Assembly: GCF_009870125.1 (NCBI RefSeq)
Contig: NC_046683.1
Location: 4,712,001-4,776,000, forward strand
Direction of reading: 5' to 3'
Length of the DNA: 64,000 nucleotides
From: Drosophila pseudoobscura
Taxonomy: Eukaryota > Arthropoda > Insecta > Diptera > Drosophilidae
Part shown: positions 37,983 to 51,406 of the stretch, piece after piece
Layout of the letters: each line of letters starts with the position of its first letter
How positions within the stretch are numbered: position 1 is the first letter of the stretch
The notes under the pieces: generated by a model
Database searches by the model: none
Told to the model about the DNA's origin: nothing
What the model saw: only the letters and a program-made list of their open reading frames with translations
Position numbers and translations under genes: made by a program

Positions 37983-40539
37983 CGAAAGAGAGACACCGAA
38001 AGCATAGGCATGATCAATGTCAGGCAACGATGAACAAATAAAACCAGAATGAATGAGACAACAATAAACGGCACACAATCTACGCGTTTGCGAATGCGCG
38101 CGTCAAATGGCCTGCTTTGACCATTTTGAGACGACGGAATGGTTATTGCGTGTGTATGTTTGTTAGTGTATGAAGTGTATGGTACCTCAATCCTCACTCA
38201 TCAAGCCATTAGCCATTCTTCAAGCCCCGCTGTGGGAAAGCCAAGCTGCCTTTGCAAAAACATACATGCATACATATGTATGTATGTATGTATATTGGCC
38301 ACTCTTTCTCTCGCTCTCTTTGTGTGTGCACTCTCTGGGGAGTCCGTCCTCACCTTACGGTAATACACTTTGGTCAGGCAGGGGGAAGCTTTGAAAGTTT
38401 ATTGCGGAGATTTCGGTCACTGGGCCAAAAGCACAATGCGCTGAGGAAAAGAGAGGGAGAGATACAGCCAGAGTGAGAGAATGAGAACGATATTGAGACT
38501 GGTCATTATCCTTCAGTTTTTTTCTTGTTTACTTTGTGTTTCTGTTTCGTCAAATGCATTGACGTAATTGCCCATGCACACACATATACAGAACACTCAC
38601 ACACACGGGTATATCGATCTCGATCGCAGGTGTGTAAACCTAAAGTGGTTTTGATTTCACAACTACATTGGTGAGGGAGGAGCGACAGGGGGGGATATCA
38701 CTTTAAGCTGCTACCACGTCATTCCGCCCCGGAGCCTATCGGCGTCAGCACCCAGCGTCCGTGCGTCTTGTCAGCCAGCAAAAAAACCAACAAAAAAATA
38801 CAGCAACAAGAACGAATGTGAACAAATCACAGAAAATTAACAAAAAGTGGGATTTTTTTTAATTGCTTGCCGCCGCTTTTTATACTCTATGCAGGGAGAA
38901 CACCACTTAATTAGAACGGGCCAGGAGATGAGAAGGATGCGTGCATAGCATAAGAAGCCAAGTCGATAAAACCATTTCCCTCTCTATGTTTCTATGAAAG
39001 ACCAGGTTCAGATCACTGTATATCGATCATCAAGGGTATCAATGTTTCGGCCTTTATGTGTACCGCTGACTGCGACGAAAGTCGGCAATTTCGCCGTCAA
39101 GTGTGCGTTGACGATCGCCGCAACGGCAAGGCGAAGAGTGGGTGGAGTTGAATAATCGCTTCGCAACGCCCTTGTCATGGTCGGTCTTTGGATACCCTGT
39201 CTGAGTCAAGCTGCGCTGTTGCGTCTGCGTATTCACCCACTGACGTCACAGCGCTGGTGTTGAACAAAGTGCTCTATCGCCGCGGCGTCACTGCACAATG
39301 GGTCACCGTGATGATTTCGCAATTAGTGAATCACGTGCGTTCATAGCGGATTCCCTGCATACTAGATTCTGTCAGCGATAGCGGTCGTAATTAGTCGTCG
39401 AACGGGTGAATGAATAATTAATTTTGTATAGATATGTATGTATGGGACTACTATCCCTAACATGTACTATATACAGCGATTACAAGCGAATCTTATGGGG
39501 AAGGGGCAATAAATCATCGTTTCATCCCATTGTGCGTCAGTTGCCTGTCAGTGCTGTCATACGGTACTTGTGTGTGTGTGTGTGTGTTTGTGGCCGTTTT
39601 TGCTATCGCTGTGCTGTCGCTGTTGCTGTTGCTGTCTCTGTCTCTGCTTTTTCTCAGCTCTCAGCTCAGTCCCTGTTTTTTGCCCGTGTGCGTGCGTGTT
39701 TGTGTTTGCTCGTGTGTGCTTTGTGCTTAAATGCAATTACGCGCTCAAGTTAATATACACTAGCAAAGCAATTGGAGCGCAGCAACAAAAACGAAATATG
39801 TACGTGCATACATATGCATGTGCATAATACATACATATGTATTATTACTTATGTATGAATGTATGTATAAGCAGTTACAAGTGTCTGCCAGTGGCTGTGT
39901 GTACGTGTGTACGTGCGCGGGATCATTGCACATTGCGTCAACGTTTCAAGATCACAATTACCCCCAACAGTAGAGGCCCCGCCCCGACCCGCCCCGCCCT
40001 GTACTAGCAGCAGCTGTTGCTGCGGGTGCGCGGGCGCGCGCGCTCGGGTGTCGGGGCAATGAGCAATTACAAAAATTCAATAGAGCCCCATCGTCAGAGC
40101 AACAATCACAAATATACATACAACAAAAAACATACTTAAAAAAAAAAACTATCAACAATACACCCGCAACAGAAAACAGCCGCAAGCACCAGCACCGCAC
40201 CCGCACCTGCACCCGCACCCGCACCGCCCACCACCCCCCACCCCACACAGCCCGCACACCCCGCACCACAGCAGCCAGGCAGCCAGGCAGCAGACCAGAC
40301 CAGACCCCCAGAACCCCAGACCGAGACCGAAACCAAAACCGAGCCCGGGCCCAACAGTTTAGCGACGGCAACGGCAGGTGCCATTTGAAGTGTGCGGACG
40401 GTAGAATGGTTTTTTTGGATGCGAACGAAAGCAGCGGCGCTTTCATTTCCAATTTTCCATAAGGGAAATCCGCGTTTATATTGCCCCCCGACGGTGACGG
40501 GTGACGGTGACGGCGACAGCGACGGCGACGGCAACAGCG
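37289..40539 (+). other. 5' region of IP3K2 (promoter and leader not resolved)
   Basis: It holds a TCAGTT initiator match at 37719-37724 in a CpG-rich setting, an AC microsatellite at 37951-37979, and a GT/CTG-rich UTR-like stretch at 39560-39720. A C-rich stretch before the start codon follows (40180-40330, many CACCCG/CAGACC words). No coding exon could be supported. Confidence 0.45.
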
Positions 40540-42321
40540 ATGAGTGCGTACGGCGGCGGCAATGTTCGCGACGGTTCGAGTTTTTATTCCACCGCCCCCG
40601 CTTTCAAATTCGATGTCATGCCAAAGATAACGACAGCGACGTCGGCAGCGGCGGCAGCAACGGCGGCGACGTCGACTACAGCGTTGGCAACGGTTAACGT
40701 GGAAAATAAATTCGAAGCGGCAGAGCCAACGGCTTTTAGTTTTCGAACAGCGGCGGCGGAGCATACAACACAACAGCGATCCGAGCAGATCGCCAGCAGC
40801 AGCAGCAGCAACAGCAACCATAAAGCAACAACACCCACAACAAAAGCAACATCAACAACAACAACAGCCACAGCAACAGAAAGTGAACCAAGAACTAGAA
40901 TTGCAGCAACATCCAAAGAGAGGCATAAAGGGAACAAAGAAAACGCATCTACCGCTCCATGTGAACAGCGTCTGCAGCGTCTGGCCAGGCACAAGGCTCA
41001 ACTCCGTGCCGCCTTCTTCAAGGACATTATCCATCATATAGAAGAGCCCACGAGCAGAAGTCCAACGGAAAGAGCCGCGGACACTGAAACTGGAGCCAAA
41101 ACCCCAGGAGAGGAGAACACCGGGCGAACGGAAGAGCAAGTGAAACCCATCCAGCTGTTGATTCACAAATTCCAGGCCATGATTGTGCAGCAGGAACAGC
41201 AGGCGGAACGCGAGCGGGAGCTGAAGGCAGCGGCTGCCTCGGGCGGAACGGCCACCAGTGCCGCCAACTCGGATGAGGGCTGCAATGTGACCGGGGGCGG
41301 ATTGAGTCCCTACAGCAGCGACAACGAGGATTCCGGTGCTACAGTGGGTGCCACCTCGCGCTCCCGGAAGGGCAAGGTAACGCGCTGCGCCAGCAGTGAT
41401 TCCGCCCTGGGCCTGGAAGTGGACGATGTCCACATCGAGGTGGTGACGATTCCGCCCCAACGTCGCATGACCCTGACCGTCACCGATCTGCCGCTGCGTC
41501 CGGCCCTGTTGCCTTTGGCCGAGCCCACCGCTCTGCCGGACTCGTCGCCCCTCACCTCGCCCACCGGTACTGGGGGATTGGTCGGCGCCGTCGGAGTGCC
41601 CACCAAGGTGCTGCTGGAGGAGCGACTGGTGGCCGCACTGGCAGCTCCACCCGGCTCTAGGCGGGAGTCCACGCAGAGCTGCTTCAGCGAGCTGGGGGCC
41701 GGGGTGCGCTACGTGCGCACACCATCGGTGGTGGTGTCCGACTACTCGGACGACATCACCGCCTGCGGCATCAGCATGGAGGAGATGGAGTACTTTCGGC
41801 TGCAGCGGTCCCGCGGGCAGCGCCGCTGCTCGCTGGAAGCGGGAGCAGCCTCGGCCGCCGGCATGGGCCAAGGATTTGCCAAGGACGAAGGCCAGTCGGA
41901 TGTCAGTGCCGCGAGCAGCTGCAGCAATCTCTACTACTGCGGCTCCACAATATCCGCCCTGGACGGCGGCGAGTGCATTGTGAATGGCGTTCGTGTGGCC
42001 CTGGCCAGAAAGTCCAGTCGCAGTCACAGCACCAGCGGCGACGAGGACGACGATGAGGAGGTGGAGGTGGACGAACCGGTGATTGAGGATCTCGAGCTGG
42101 AGGAGGAGGAGCAGCAGGTGCAAGCGGAACAGGAGGATCAGCAGAAGCCACAGCTGCAGCCACAGACACAGACGCAGAGGGATCGTGCTGGGGAGAGGGC
42201 CACAGAGACAGAGGGAGATCCACACCGTCTGCTCAGCGAAATGCTGGCTGCCACGCTGCTGCGAGATGGCACCAAGAAGGTAGGCACCAGCGCCAGCGAT
42301 GAAGACGACGACATACAGTAA
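40540..42321 (+). CDS. IP3K2: IP3K2 alternative first coding exon A (long N-terminus), with read-through end
   Basis: The frame opens at ATG AGT GCG (40540) and runs 580 codons to ACC AAG AAG, followed by the donor GTAGGC at 42280. From there it can splice in phase 0 to the kinase core at 59203 (906 residues in all). If the donor is not used, 13 more codons end at TAA 42319-42321 (593 residues, no kinase). The first ~130 residues are Ala/Thr/Ser/Gln-rich; then comes a basic amphipathic stretch (RLARHKAQLRAAFFKDIIHHIEEP), a Gln/Glu helix, RTPSVVVSDYSDDITACGIS, and an acidic DEDDDEEVEVDE tail. No known domain. Such N-terminal parts in IP3 kinases usually direct localisation (for example to actin). 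Assignment to IP3K2 rests on strand, phase and the shared GTKK end with exon C. Confidence 0.7.
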   Translation: MSAYGGGNVRDGSSFYSTAPAFKFDVMPKITTATSAAAAATAATSTTALATVNVENKFEAAEPTAFSFRTAAAEHTTQQRSEQIASSSSSNSNHKATTPTTKATSTTTTATATESEPRTRIAATSKERHKGNKENASTAPCEQRLQRLARHKAQLRAAFFKDIIHHIEEPTSRSPTERAADTETGAKTPGEENTGRTEEQVKPIQLLIHKFQAMIVQQEQQAERERELKAAAASGGTATSAANSDEGCNVTGGGLSPYSSDNEDSGATVGATSRSRKGKVTRCASSDSALGLEVDDVHIEVVTIPPQRRMTLTVTDLPLRPALLPLAEPTALPDSSPLTSPTGTGGLVGAVGVPTKVLLEERLVAALAAPPGSRRESTQSCFSELGAGVRYVRTPSVVVSDYSDDITACGISMEEMEYFRLQRSRGQRRCSLEAGAASAAGMGQGFAKDEGQSDVSAASSCSNLYYCGSTISALDGGECIVNGVRVALARKSSRSHSTSGDEDDDEEVEVDEPVIEDLELEEEEQQVQAEQEDQQKPQLQPQTQTQRDRAGERATETEGDPHRLLSEMLAATLLRDGTKKVGTSASDEDDDIQ

Positions 42322-43330
42322 TGGGAAATCTCAATCTATAAATTAAAGCACACAGAACAGAGCCACAATAGAGAGGAGGAAGAGAGAAGGATAGCCGAGG
42401 ATAGGATAGAATAGGGATAAATGTAGTTGAAGCTAGGATTAGGAATATAGAAACAGTATTTGTTGTTGTCACTGTTTATGTGCATACACCTGCATATGTA
42501 TGTATGTGTGTAAATAGATCGTTGAATACTATTGTTAATAATAATCCCTAAAATATATGTATGTACTTTTTGTTTGCTATAGGCAGAACTGAATGATGCA
42601 CTGGATTAAAGACTAGGGCTAATGATATACACATATAGGAATATAGGAACAATATACTATATCAATACATATGTATGTATGTATTTATGTGCATTACATA
42701 TATTATACATATATCTACATAGTGTGTTTTTCATTTTTCTTGTGTCCGTGGAAGTAGAAGCGAAAGAAAAACAAAGAAAGGACTGAACGAGAGCCAAAGA
42801 GATAACCCCTTGGTGCATATTTGTACGACTGTGTGTGTGTGTGTGTGTGCAATTGCTTAAAAGGCTGTTAATTAATTTGATTTTTATCTTATCACAAAAT
42901 GAGGTTCTGTTGCTCGCTCCCTCGCTCTCCCGAGAATTTTGACTTTCTTTTTTTTTCTCTCTGTGTATTGTACTCAATTTTTGTTGGTTTTGGTGCGCAA
43001 CGCGGGGCATGGGGCATGGGCATGGGATGATGTTGAAATTGGGTGCCTTGATAAAAATGATTCCCTTTTATCTAGAACGGGCAAAAGGCAGAGCAGCGCC
43101 AGCGAGAGCGAGGACAGAGCTTATCTTAATGTATTATGTACCGTATTATAGATAAATATTATATACACACACACATACATACATATGTACATGTGTATCC
43201 TATATACAGGGAGCAGAACAGAGAGAGAAAGAGTGGGGAGTGGGGAGTGGCGTTGGGTTATGTAAAACCGAATAAAAGTATTAGAAACCGAATTATTTTG
43301 GCATGATAATAAAGTCATCCGCTTGGATAT
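42322..43330 (+). other. Possible 3' UTR of a short IP3K2 transcript
   Basis: About 1 kb downstream of the read-through stop there are two canonical AATAAA signals, 43271-43276 and 43308-43313, and a nearer ATTAAA at 42342-42347. This would suit a transcript that ends without the kinase exons. Confidence 0.4.
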
Positions 43331-46300
43331 TTATCAACCTGTGTGTGTGTCCCAGACCTACATATGTATGTGTATTGTTAATAATTTTATGCGCTTATCA
43401 GCCAGAGGGGTTTATCTCCTTGGCAGTTATAGTATGCCCTCGGCTCGGCAATCCACAAAGGCCATAATCGTTAGGGATACCAACGATACGATACCTGCAC
43501 GAGGCTGGAGGGTGATTCCCCCACAAGAATTATATCCGTAGGTCTCACTAGATCTTCGATGATATGCCCATGTATCCAGAGAGTCATCTACGTCACGGGG
43601 TGGCTGGGGGGATTACTGTTGGAACTGTCAGTCCCCGTTTCGGCTTTGAGTCGGGTTTTTCGTGTCATTTGAATTCCATTCCATCAATTATTAGCTGGAT
43701 TTCGCATTCGGAATTGCTCTTTCGAATGAGCCTACACACGTAGCCCAGACATTCTTGCTTTAAGTTATAGAAAGTCAGGGAATTATCTGGAATGAATATA
43801 TCATCTCGTACTCATTCTTTCCCGCTCGCCGTCAGACCCACAGATGATGATGATGATGCGATGCCCGCGTCTCTACATATATATACATATTTCGTCCGAT
43901 ATCTACCGTGTTTGAAATGGCCCACCATTTCCTGGTACGAGTATCCTACTCACTCTGCCGCCGGCTGTCATCGTGCACCGCCTTATCACCACTTGTCACC
44001 GTGGACAGCGGACAGGGGACGGGGGACAGGGGACAGTACGGTACGGTACGGTACGGCGATCTTGTTTAGTTTTTCTTTGCATTCCATTTGAACGAGGGGG
44101 GGCATTGGGTGTGGAAATGTGGCATGGGGCAGATGGCAGACGGCAGACTGTCGCGAGGTATTGTTTTGCTATTGTGGTCGCTGGTCGGTCCAATGCGGCG
44201 TGGGCTTCATGGAAATGCCTTTTGCTTACTTAAAGATAAAGCCTCCGGGCATGTGGGTGCCTCGGCTTTCGGTATTGGGCTTTGGGCTTTGGCTTTGGCG
44301 ACTGCTGACGTCGCTGTGATGTCACTAGAGCTCTGGAGTGCCTTTGTTTACGAGCTGAAATCGCTCCAGTCATGATCATTAATAATATCAGCCTTTGACT
44401 CTCGTTGGGTATGGGTTAGGTATGGTTTTTGGGGATGGTCATAATGACGTCTGAAGTCTGGCGAAGGCAAAGATTACATATACTCCTTCCAGTCTTGGAT
44501 CGACAGTCGACAGAGTGCTTCAAGATCTAACCCAAGCAGATCTAACTATTTAGTGTTTACGGCACTTAAAAATTGACGAAACTATAATGTCTACCTGGTG
44601 CTGTTCCCCGTCATTTCTGCTAGAACTTTTTTACAACTGAGGATCGACTGAGTGATCATGATGAAAGCTCTGACGTCGTAGCATTTTTTGTGGATGGATG
44701 GGTACCGACAGAGCGCATTTACCATTATTATTGGATCGTGTCGTTTTAGTTTATTTTTTTTTTGTTTTGTTTCTTTCTTTTATGGCTTGTTCGTGCACAT
44801 CCGTCAGCAGCCGATCGGCACGGCCCCGTCCTCATATCTAATCAACACATCAGCGCCGCCTCACCTCGTCTCGCGTTTTGTTGGTTTGGGTTGGGTGGAA
44901 TGGAATGGAATGGAATGGAGTGCCGCTGGAACTGGGGAATGGGGGCTGTGGACTGGGAATTATGACGCCCACTAATTGTGTGAGAAATCGATTTAGCGCT
45001 GAGATCTGACTGGCTTTTTGCAACAACCTGCTCCTCCTCCTCCTCTCCCTCTCGCTCTCCCTCTGCCTCTGGGATCTGGGAGCACTTCTTGGTACAACAA
45101 TGTTGGCCTTCGCACAAGCGACAACTTCCGTTGACGTCAGCAAACTGCGGTCGCCCGCCCATCAGCGATCGCAATGAAGATCGTCGAAAAGTAAATTACA
45201 TCGCATTCATGCCCCCATGCCCTGCCACCCTGCCACAATGCCGAGTCATTGAAGCCACAAAGAAATAAGAGCTCAATACAAGCTTTGCCAAGCCGACGGC
45301 TCCGATACCCTGGCACATTCTGTATTCACTACGAAGCACTTCCTGGATAATACCAATTGTTTCTCTGAGGCGAGCACTCTGTAATGAAACCATAAAAGAA
45401 TGTATTGGGTACCGGGAGTACAATCTGCACTGCATTTGGTACCACCTTTCGCGGGTGCCGATTTGTAGGTCTGGAGGTCCTGGGACAGCCTCGAAAAACC
45501 CGAAAATTACCCATCGAAATTTCAATATTGTTATGTATAACCACCCTGACCCCTTGTTCCAGACGGCCAAGGCTGTACAAATTTCCTATAAGCGAACGGA
45601 TACAGTGACCATTTTCGATTCTGTGATTCCTGGCATTTGCTACAAAAAAAGGTGGTCTGAGATGAATATATGGTTGGATGGTTTCGGTGACGTGACCTCT
45701 CTGCTACAATCTCTCTCAAAAGAGACCCAAAGGAGATGTGAGCACTGCTTCGTTCTGTATTGTACTCTGCAAAGTTCTCCTCAAAGTTGGGCGAGTAGCA
45801 GTAAGGGTATCCATCGAAATCGCCCTCGAAATGTGAGTAACTGAACCGCAAGTCAAGAAGTATGAAGCAAACAGCTTCCGCGGCACCTCGTCTCCGTCCC
45901 CGTCTCCGTCCCCGTCACCGTCGCAGCTCCAAGGCCCTTCTTCCAGACGGACCGTGCCGGGTCGGATCCGATCGGTGGGTCTCTCGGGTGTGCGCGCAAT
46001 TCGAGTCATTTGCTCTTGTCGAAGTTGTTGCCGGTTGTTGCTCGGTCGTTTCCCTGTTGCACTTTCCCTCTGGTTCTTGTACAAAGTCGTATGTACATGT
46101 TCTTGGCTTATTTCGTTTGCAATTTCCTCTGAATCGAATCGCAGTCTGGCTGTCTGTCCCCCGATCCACGATCCAAGCGATCCAAGAAAAGTTGTTGCGA
46201 CTTGCGTGTCCAGCATATTTGTCATTCCTTTGGCTTCCTCCCTGTAGATGGCCTTAAAGGTTATGTTATGTCGCATGTCCCAACGTGCGACACCCGCCGC

Positions 46301-49008
46301 AAATACACGCGCCACATGCAACATGCAGCAAACAGCAGGCAGCAAGCAACAGCAGGCTCCGGGGCTGATCTACACGGTAGACACGCTTCTCCTACTGTAA
46401 GTACACTTCAAGAGAAGACATGGACATGGGCTTCGTCGTCCAATTAGTTCCCCCAAGATGCCTCATAGACAGGGCAGGACACAGCTGCTTGAATCCCTTT
46501 AACCATGAGGTGGCTGGCTTGCCCATTCCATTCCCATTGTTCCTATTGCACCGACGCCAGCTAGAAGCACATGGAATGCCCGAGAATGCAATAACAAAAT
46601 ACACGTTATGATACGTAAAAGTATTGCTATTGAACAAATTAGTTAAATATTGTATTACTTCTGTAGAAGCCACCGCCAACAGTTGTTGTGGCTTTTTCTT
46701 CGTCTTATAGCTAAAAGCAATGCACTACTAAATGCCAGATTATCCAGAATTCTAGGCAATTTTTGTCCAACTGCTTATTGCCATTTGATCGCTTACTTAT
46801 TCTGTAGTACAGTGGTGCCTCGCTAGCAGTCGCCCCTCCAAGATTGTGGCATGTTTAGGCAACAGTTGATAAGGGGTAAATAATTGTTTGGAAATAGATA
46901 TCGCTCTCCCCAGAGATAACCGATGAAAAGATAAAGAAATTTGATACATTTACGGGTGCGAGTGCGAGTGCGAGTACGAGTATGAGGCATAGCTTTTGGT
47001 TCGATTTTGGCCGCAGTTGCAGTGTTGCAGTGTTGCACCTTTGCAGCTTTGCAGCTCCCATCCTGCCTCATTCCGTATGTATCTTTGTATCTCTCGGTTC
47101 AGTTCGGTTCGATTTGGTCTGGTCTCTGGTGCCTATGACAGGCTATGAGCGATGCCGTGCGATGCCATACGATGCCATACCTCTGGGAGCGGAGCCACAG
47201 AGCCAGTGCCTCACTTATCTGGCCAGACCATCTGTCTGACTTCATAAAACACTTAAACAAACTCTCTCCCTCTCCTCCCCTCCTCTCCTTGCCACGCCTG
47301 CTCTGCCCTCCTCCGGGATTGCGGACTGGGGACTGGGGGCTGGGGATGGGGGTGTGCCTGCGGCTGCTGCTGGATCTGTGGCTGAGGGGCGTCAAGTGGT
47401 CAATTAATACCGTACAAATATTGTGACAGCCGCAGCCGAAGTCTGTCATAAAGCCAAGCCGACCCCCAGTCTGAAAGTTGAGAGGGGGGGAGTGGGGCAA
47501 AGGGGGACCCCACGATCCAAGATCGAGCGCTACCGATTAGAACGAGCTGCAATTTGCATTATGCAAATCAAATGCATGCAAGGCAATTTGCCGCCGCAAT
47601 TAGTCGCCTTGTCGGAGGATCTGTCAGGCCCAGACCCAGACCCAGACCCAGGCCCAGGCCCAGCGCTGGCTCTGTGGTGGACCCTTCATCTGCATGACAT
47701 TTGTCGCACCATTTCCTTGCCGTGTTTCAATCAGAGTCATTATTCCATCATGTCGTTGCTGATTTATGCGGCGATTAGAGCCTGGGATTAGGCCTCAGTG
47801 TCAGGCCCAGACCCAGACCCGGGGCCAGAGACAGAGCCAGAGCCAGAACCAGCGTCAGAGTCACAGACAGAACCACAAACAGTCCGACCATCGATCGCTT
47901 GACTCTTGGCGTACCACGATCCACGATGATCGGCTGCAGCTCTTCGGTTTGGGGCCTCTCGCGGCCCGAAGCTTTGCTGGCGGCTGCTGCCACTTCCACG
48001 ACTTCAGTTGCGCGTGCACCGTTCCAAAGTCAACAAGCGAACGATCGCTGGTCCGACCCGATCTCAGTCCGAGTGCGACACCATCCACAATACGATACGA
48101 TCCCATCCGATCCACAAGCAGTTTCATTCGCTTCGATTCGATCTTCTCGCCCGTCTTTATTCGCGCCGCCTTTTATTATTATTTTCGGCTGAAATATACA
48201 TATTTTTGTTTGTTTGTTGATAAGTTTTCTGTTTCTGTGATTCCGAATTTACGATTGTTTGCTCTGGGAGGAGTCCAATGGAGGAGCGCAACAAAGAGTG
48301 AGTTTTTTTTGGGGGGTTTCTTGGGTTTTTATGCTTGAAAGATATACAAATTTTGAATCTCCCCGTTCCCAAGGCTTTGAAAAATTAAGAAGAAATAGAT
48401 ATTATGCTCCGATTTTACGAATATAAGTACAAAGGTCCTGGCTGTGTGCTTTGACCCCAGTGTGGCGCTGTACAGAGCCGCTAGAGAGGAAATGAGTGAG
48501 CGACACAGAAGCAGACATGCAACTTCCATAAACAGCAGCTTGCAGCAGTTGCAGTTGCACTCGCAGTTGCGCTTTTATGGTCACTGGACAGTGGCCAAAG
48601 CCAGAGCCAGAGCCAGAGCCAGACGATCGGGGCCTCAAAGACCCGACAAAGGCATTAATCAAGCAGCCAAGAGCCAAGAGCCGCTTCCCGTCGATAAACT
48701 TTGACATGGAGCAACCGCAACCAAAGGAGCCAAAGACGCTGCCGCTGGCGCAGAAGCCAAATGAAGCGATCTTCATAAATCAAATGCAGTTAGCAGCAGG
48801 ACAGAGATGGGAACTGCTAGGAGGAGGAGGAGGACTACTGGTTCGTGGTTTCGTAGGGGACTCATTTGATTTATGGACGCTGCGGCGGCGGTCCCCGCCA
48901 ACAAGTTAATTGAAAACGAGGCGTGACAGTGAAATTTGCCACCGCACGCCAACGTCCCAAAGATGTGCCCCGATCTCGATCCTCACTGGAAAAATCGCTA
49001 CTGCATCT

Positions 49009-49078
49009 GGAGTGGAGTGGAGTGCCATGGAGTGCTGTGGAGTGCCATGGAGTGCCATGGAGTGCTGTGGAGTACAGC
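49009..49078 (+). repeat. 10-bp minisatellite
   Basis: Seven consecutive 10-base units of the form GGAGTGCCAT/GGAGTGCTGT, the first and last diverged. One unit is about one helical turn. Confidence 0.85.
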
Positions 49079-49838
49079 GGTTGGCTATAGATAGAGGGAG
49101 AGGCAGACACAGACGGTGGCACGTTCAGTTTTCAAAGCATTTTTCCAAATGTGCCACTAAACTGACAGATTTGGCCATAATAAAAAACTAAAAAGCCAAA
49201 TACAAATACAAATGCACACACAAAACGGACTGTTCGACGGTTCAACCGGACTGTCGTACGGTCGGACTGTCGGACTGCCGGACGGAGTGGAGTCTGGAAA
49301 ATAAGTTGCCAACTTTAATTTATTGTGACATAACGGTATAATCTGACATAAATTATTGATAAGACGAGCGCCCATAATAGTACAAGACAGTTGGCTTAAG
49401 CAATACCAACAACTCACACACACACACACAGACACACACAAGCTGAAAAGCGGCGGAAAAGCGATGAAAAACTAAAGCGATGCGAGGTCCAGGTCCAAGA
49501 CGAACACGGTGTGCTCTATTTAGCTCCATGCCCATTCCCCCCGTCCCACTCCGTTTGCTGCTCGATTTTGGTACACAATTTCCCATAGGCGAACGGATAT
49601 TCATCTACACGCAGAGAAGACTTTAAAAGAAGACTTTAAAATAAACATACTATAATATGTATACGAGTGTGTATTTGGTTTGATTTTAAAGTGAGGAAAA
49701 GCCTCAGAGCCCTTAGGGCAGGAAATGTCCTGGGATTGAGAATACTCTCTCCGTTCTTGAGCGCTTGAGGGCAACATTTCATTGTGTTTTTCCCCAATTA
49801 CAAATATCTATTGTCCTCAAGTTAAATGTTAGCATTGA

Positions 49839-49874
49839 GGCTCTTTTTGGGGCTCTTTTTGGGGCTCTTTTTGG
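49839..49874 (+). repeat. 12-bp perfect triplication
   Basis: GGCTCTTTTTGG is repeated three times head to tail without a mismatch, within the IP3K2 intron. Confidence 0.85.
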
Positions 49875-51406
49875 GGAGACTATTAAATTGTAATACCCCT
49901 TTTGCGGATTTATGGTCAGGGTATAACAACAGCAACAGAAAACAGCAACAGCAACAGCAAAAAGCAAAAGCCAACAACACGATTTGTGGCATGCCGCTTA
50001 TAAATCATTTGGCTAACAACAACGGGCAACCCAACCAACGAACCAACCAGCATTGGTGGGGCAGCCTGCGGACTGTGCAACGTGCAACGGGCTGCCACTT
50101 GAAGCTAAAGTTGGAGCAATTGCAGTTGGAGTTGGAGTTGGAGTAGGAGTTGTGGCTGGGGACTGGGGACTGCGGACTGGGGAGACTGGCAAATGTATCT
50201 TTTGGATCTATTATTTAACTTTTATGTGCGCATAAATGCGGCGATATGATGCGGATGACGACTACAACCGGCAAGAGGCAGCCAGCAGGCAGCAGCCACT
50301 GGCAGGCAGCGGCAATCGGCTAAGGAGACGTGGCTAAGACAGCCAGTGTCGGGGCAGCTTCAACGGGTTTTTTCTTTTCTTTTCTTTTTGGGCTTTTGCC
50401 ATGGGAAATGGGAAAACTTTGTACAGTATCTCCGTCTCTGTGTTTATTTTCCTGTTAATTAACAAGAAATCTTTATCGGCTTTACGATTAAGCGAATGCC
50501 ACTTCTAACGCCCCATCGTCTCTCGACTCTGGCTCTGGCTCAGTGTCAGTGTCAGTCTCAGAGCTCCATCGGCATCCTTCTGTCTTTTGCTCGACAGATC
50601 GCAGATAAGCGCGCGACAGACAACAAATTGTGGCCCATAAATATTTGACTTGTGGATGTGGTAAGGAACTGTCCAAGAAGCCCATCAAAACGATAACAAA
50701 AAGATACCGACAAAGATCCGACCAAGATTGGAGATCGTCTTTAGATTGCACCTCCGATCATACACGTAATTTATGATGCCCCTTCAAAGAATCTGATAGA
50801 TTGCGTTGACTAGTTGGATTCAAGATTTTCAAATAATTAATGGAGGCTTTCAGAAGGGAAGCAGCATTATCTGAAATACGAATGTGCAGAATCATAATGG
50901 AAAATATTTCATAATGAAAGATGAAAGAGCATATATGTAGTTCTGGGATCCAGTTTGAGCTTGTTCGGCTCAGGTCCTATAAGTGGTAGTTTAAAAGTTG
51001 GAAAACAAGGATTCAAATAAATAAAGTCTTAGTATTAGAGCAAGGGGAGGCTGGAAACCAATCCACCCAAACGAAAAATCGAAAAATCTCACCCAAAATC
51101 CCTGAAATATTGATATAATTCCTAGAAAAAAGCTCAACCCATGATAAAAGCTTACACTAACCCTGAACTTTTTTTGTGCTTTCTTTACAGGTATGTTGCA
51201 AGTTACGCTTAATTAATAGGGATTGGATTCCGCTCCGTTCCGGGAATATTCAATAAAAAGATACAGAAGAGAGAACAGAAAGAGAGAGAGAGAGCGAGAA
51301 AGAGAGAGAGGGAAGTAACGAAAGACTTAGGCAAAAAACTCAAGTGGCAAGTGTCGGCGGAGGTGGACGTAAAGGAGGAGCAGGTGCAGGAGCAGGAACA
51401 GAAGAC

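Larger units (their letters stand above)
43331..51190 (+). other. Intron and alternative promoter space of IP3K2, non-coding
   Basis: There is no coding exon I can support. It holds simple repeats: GTACG at about 44037-44055, a 10-bp unit at 49009-49078, and a perfect 12-bp triplication at 49839-49874. Overlapping open frames on both strands at 45.2-46.4 kb look random. A good acceptor (gctttctttacag) ends at 51190 and begins the leader of exon B. Confidence 0.5.

Noticed and set aside
45716-46345. 209-codon minus-strand frame inside the IP3K2 intron, with other overlapping frames at 45.2-45.9 kb on both strands
   Set aside because: The Asp-Gly run comes from a CCGTCT repeat, the remainder looks unordered, and the competing open frames on both strands indicate absence of stops rather than coding.
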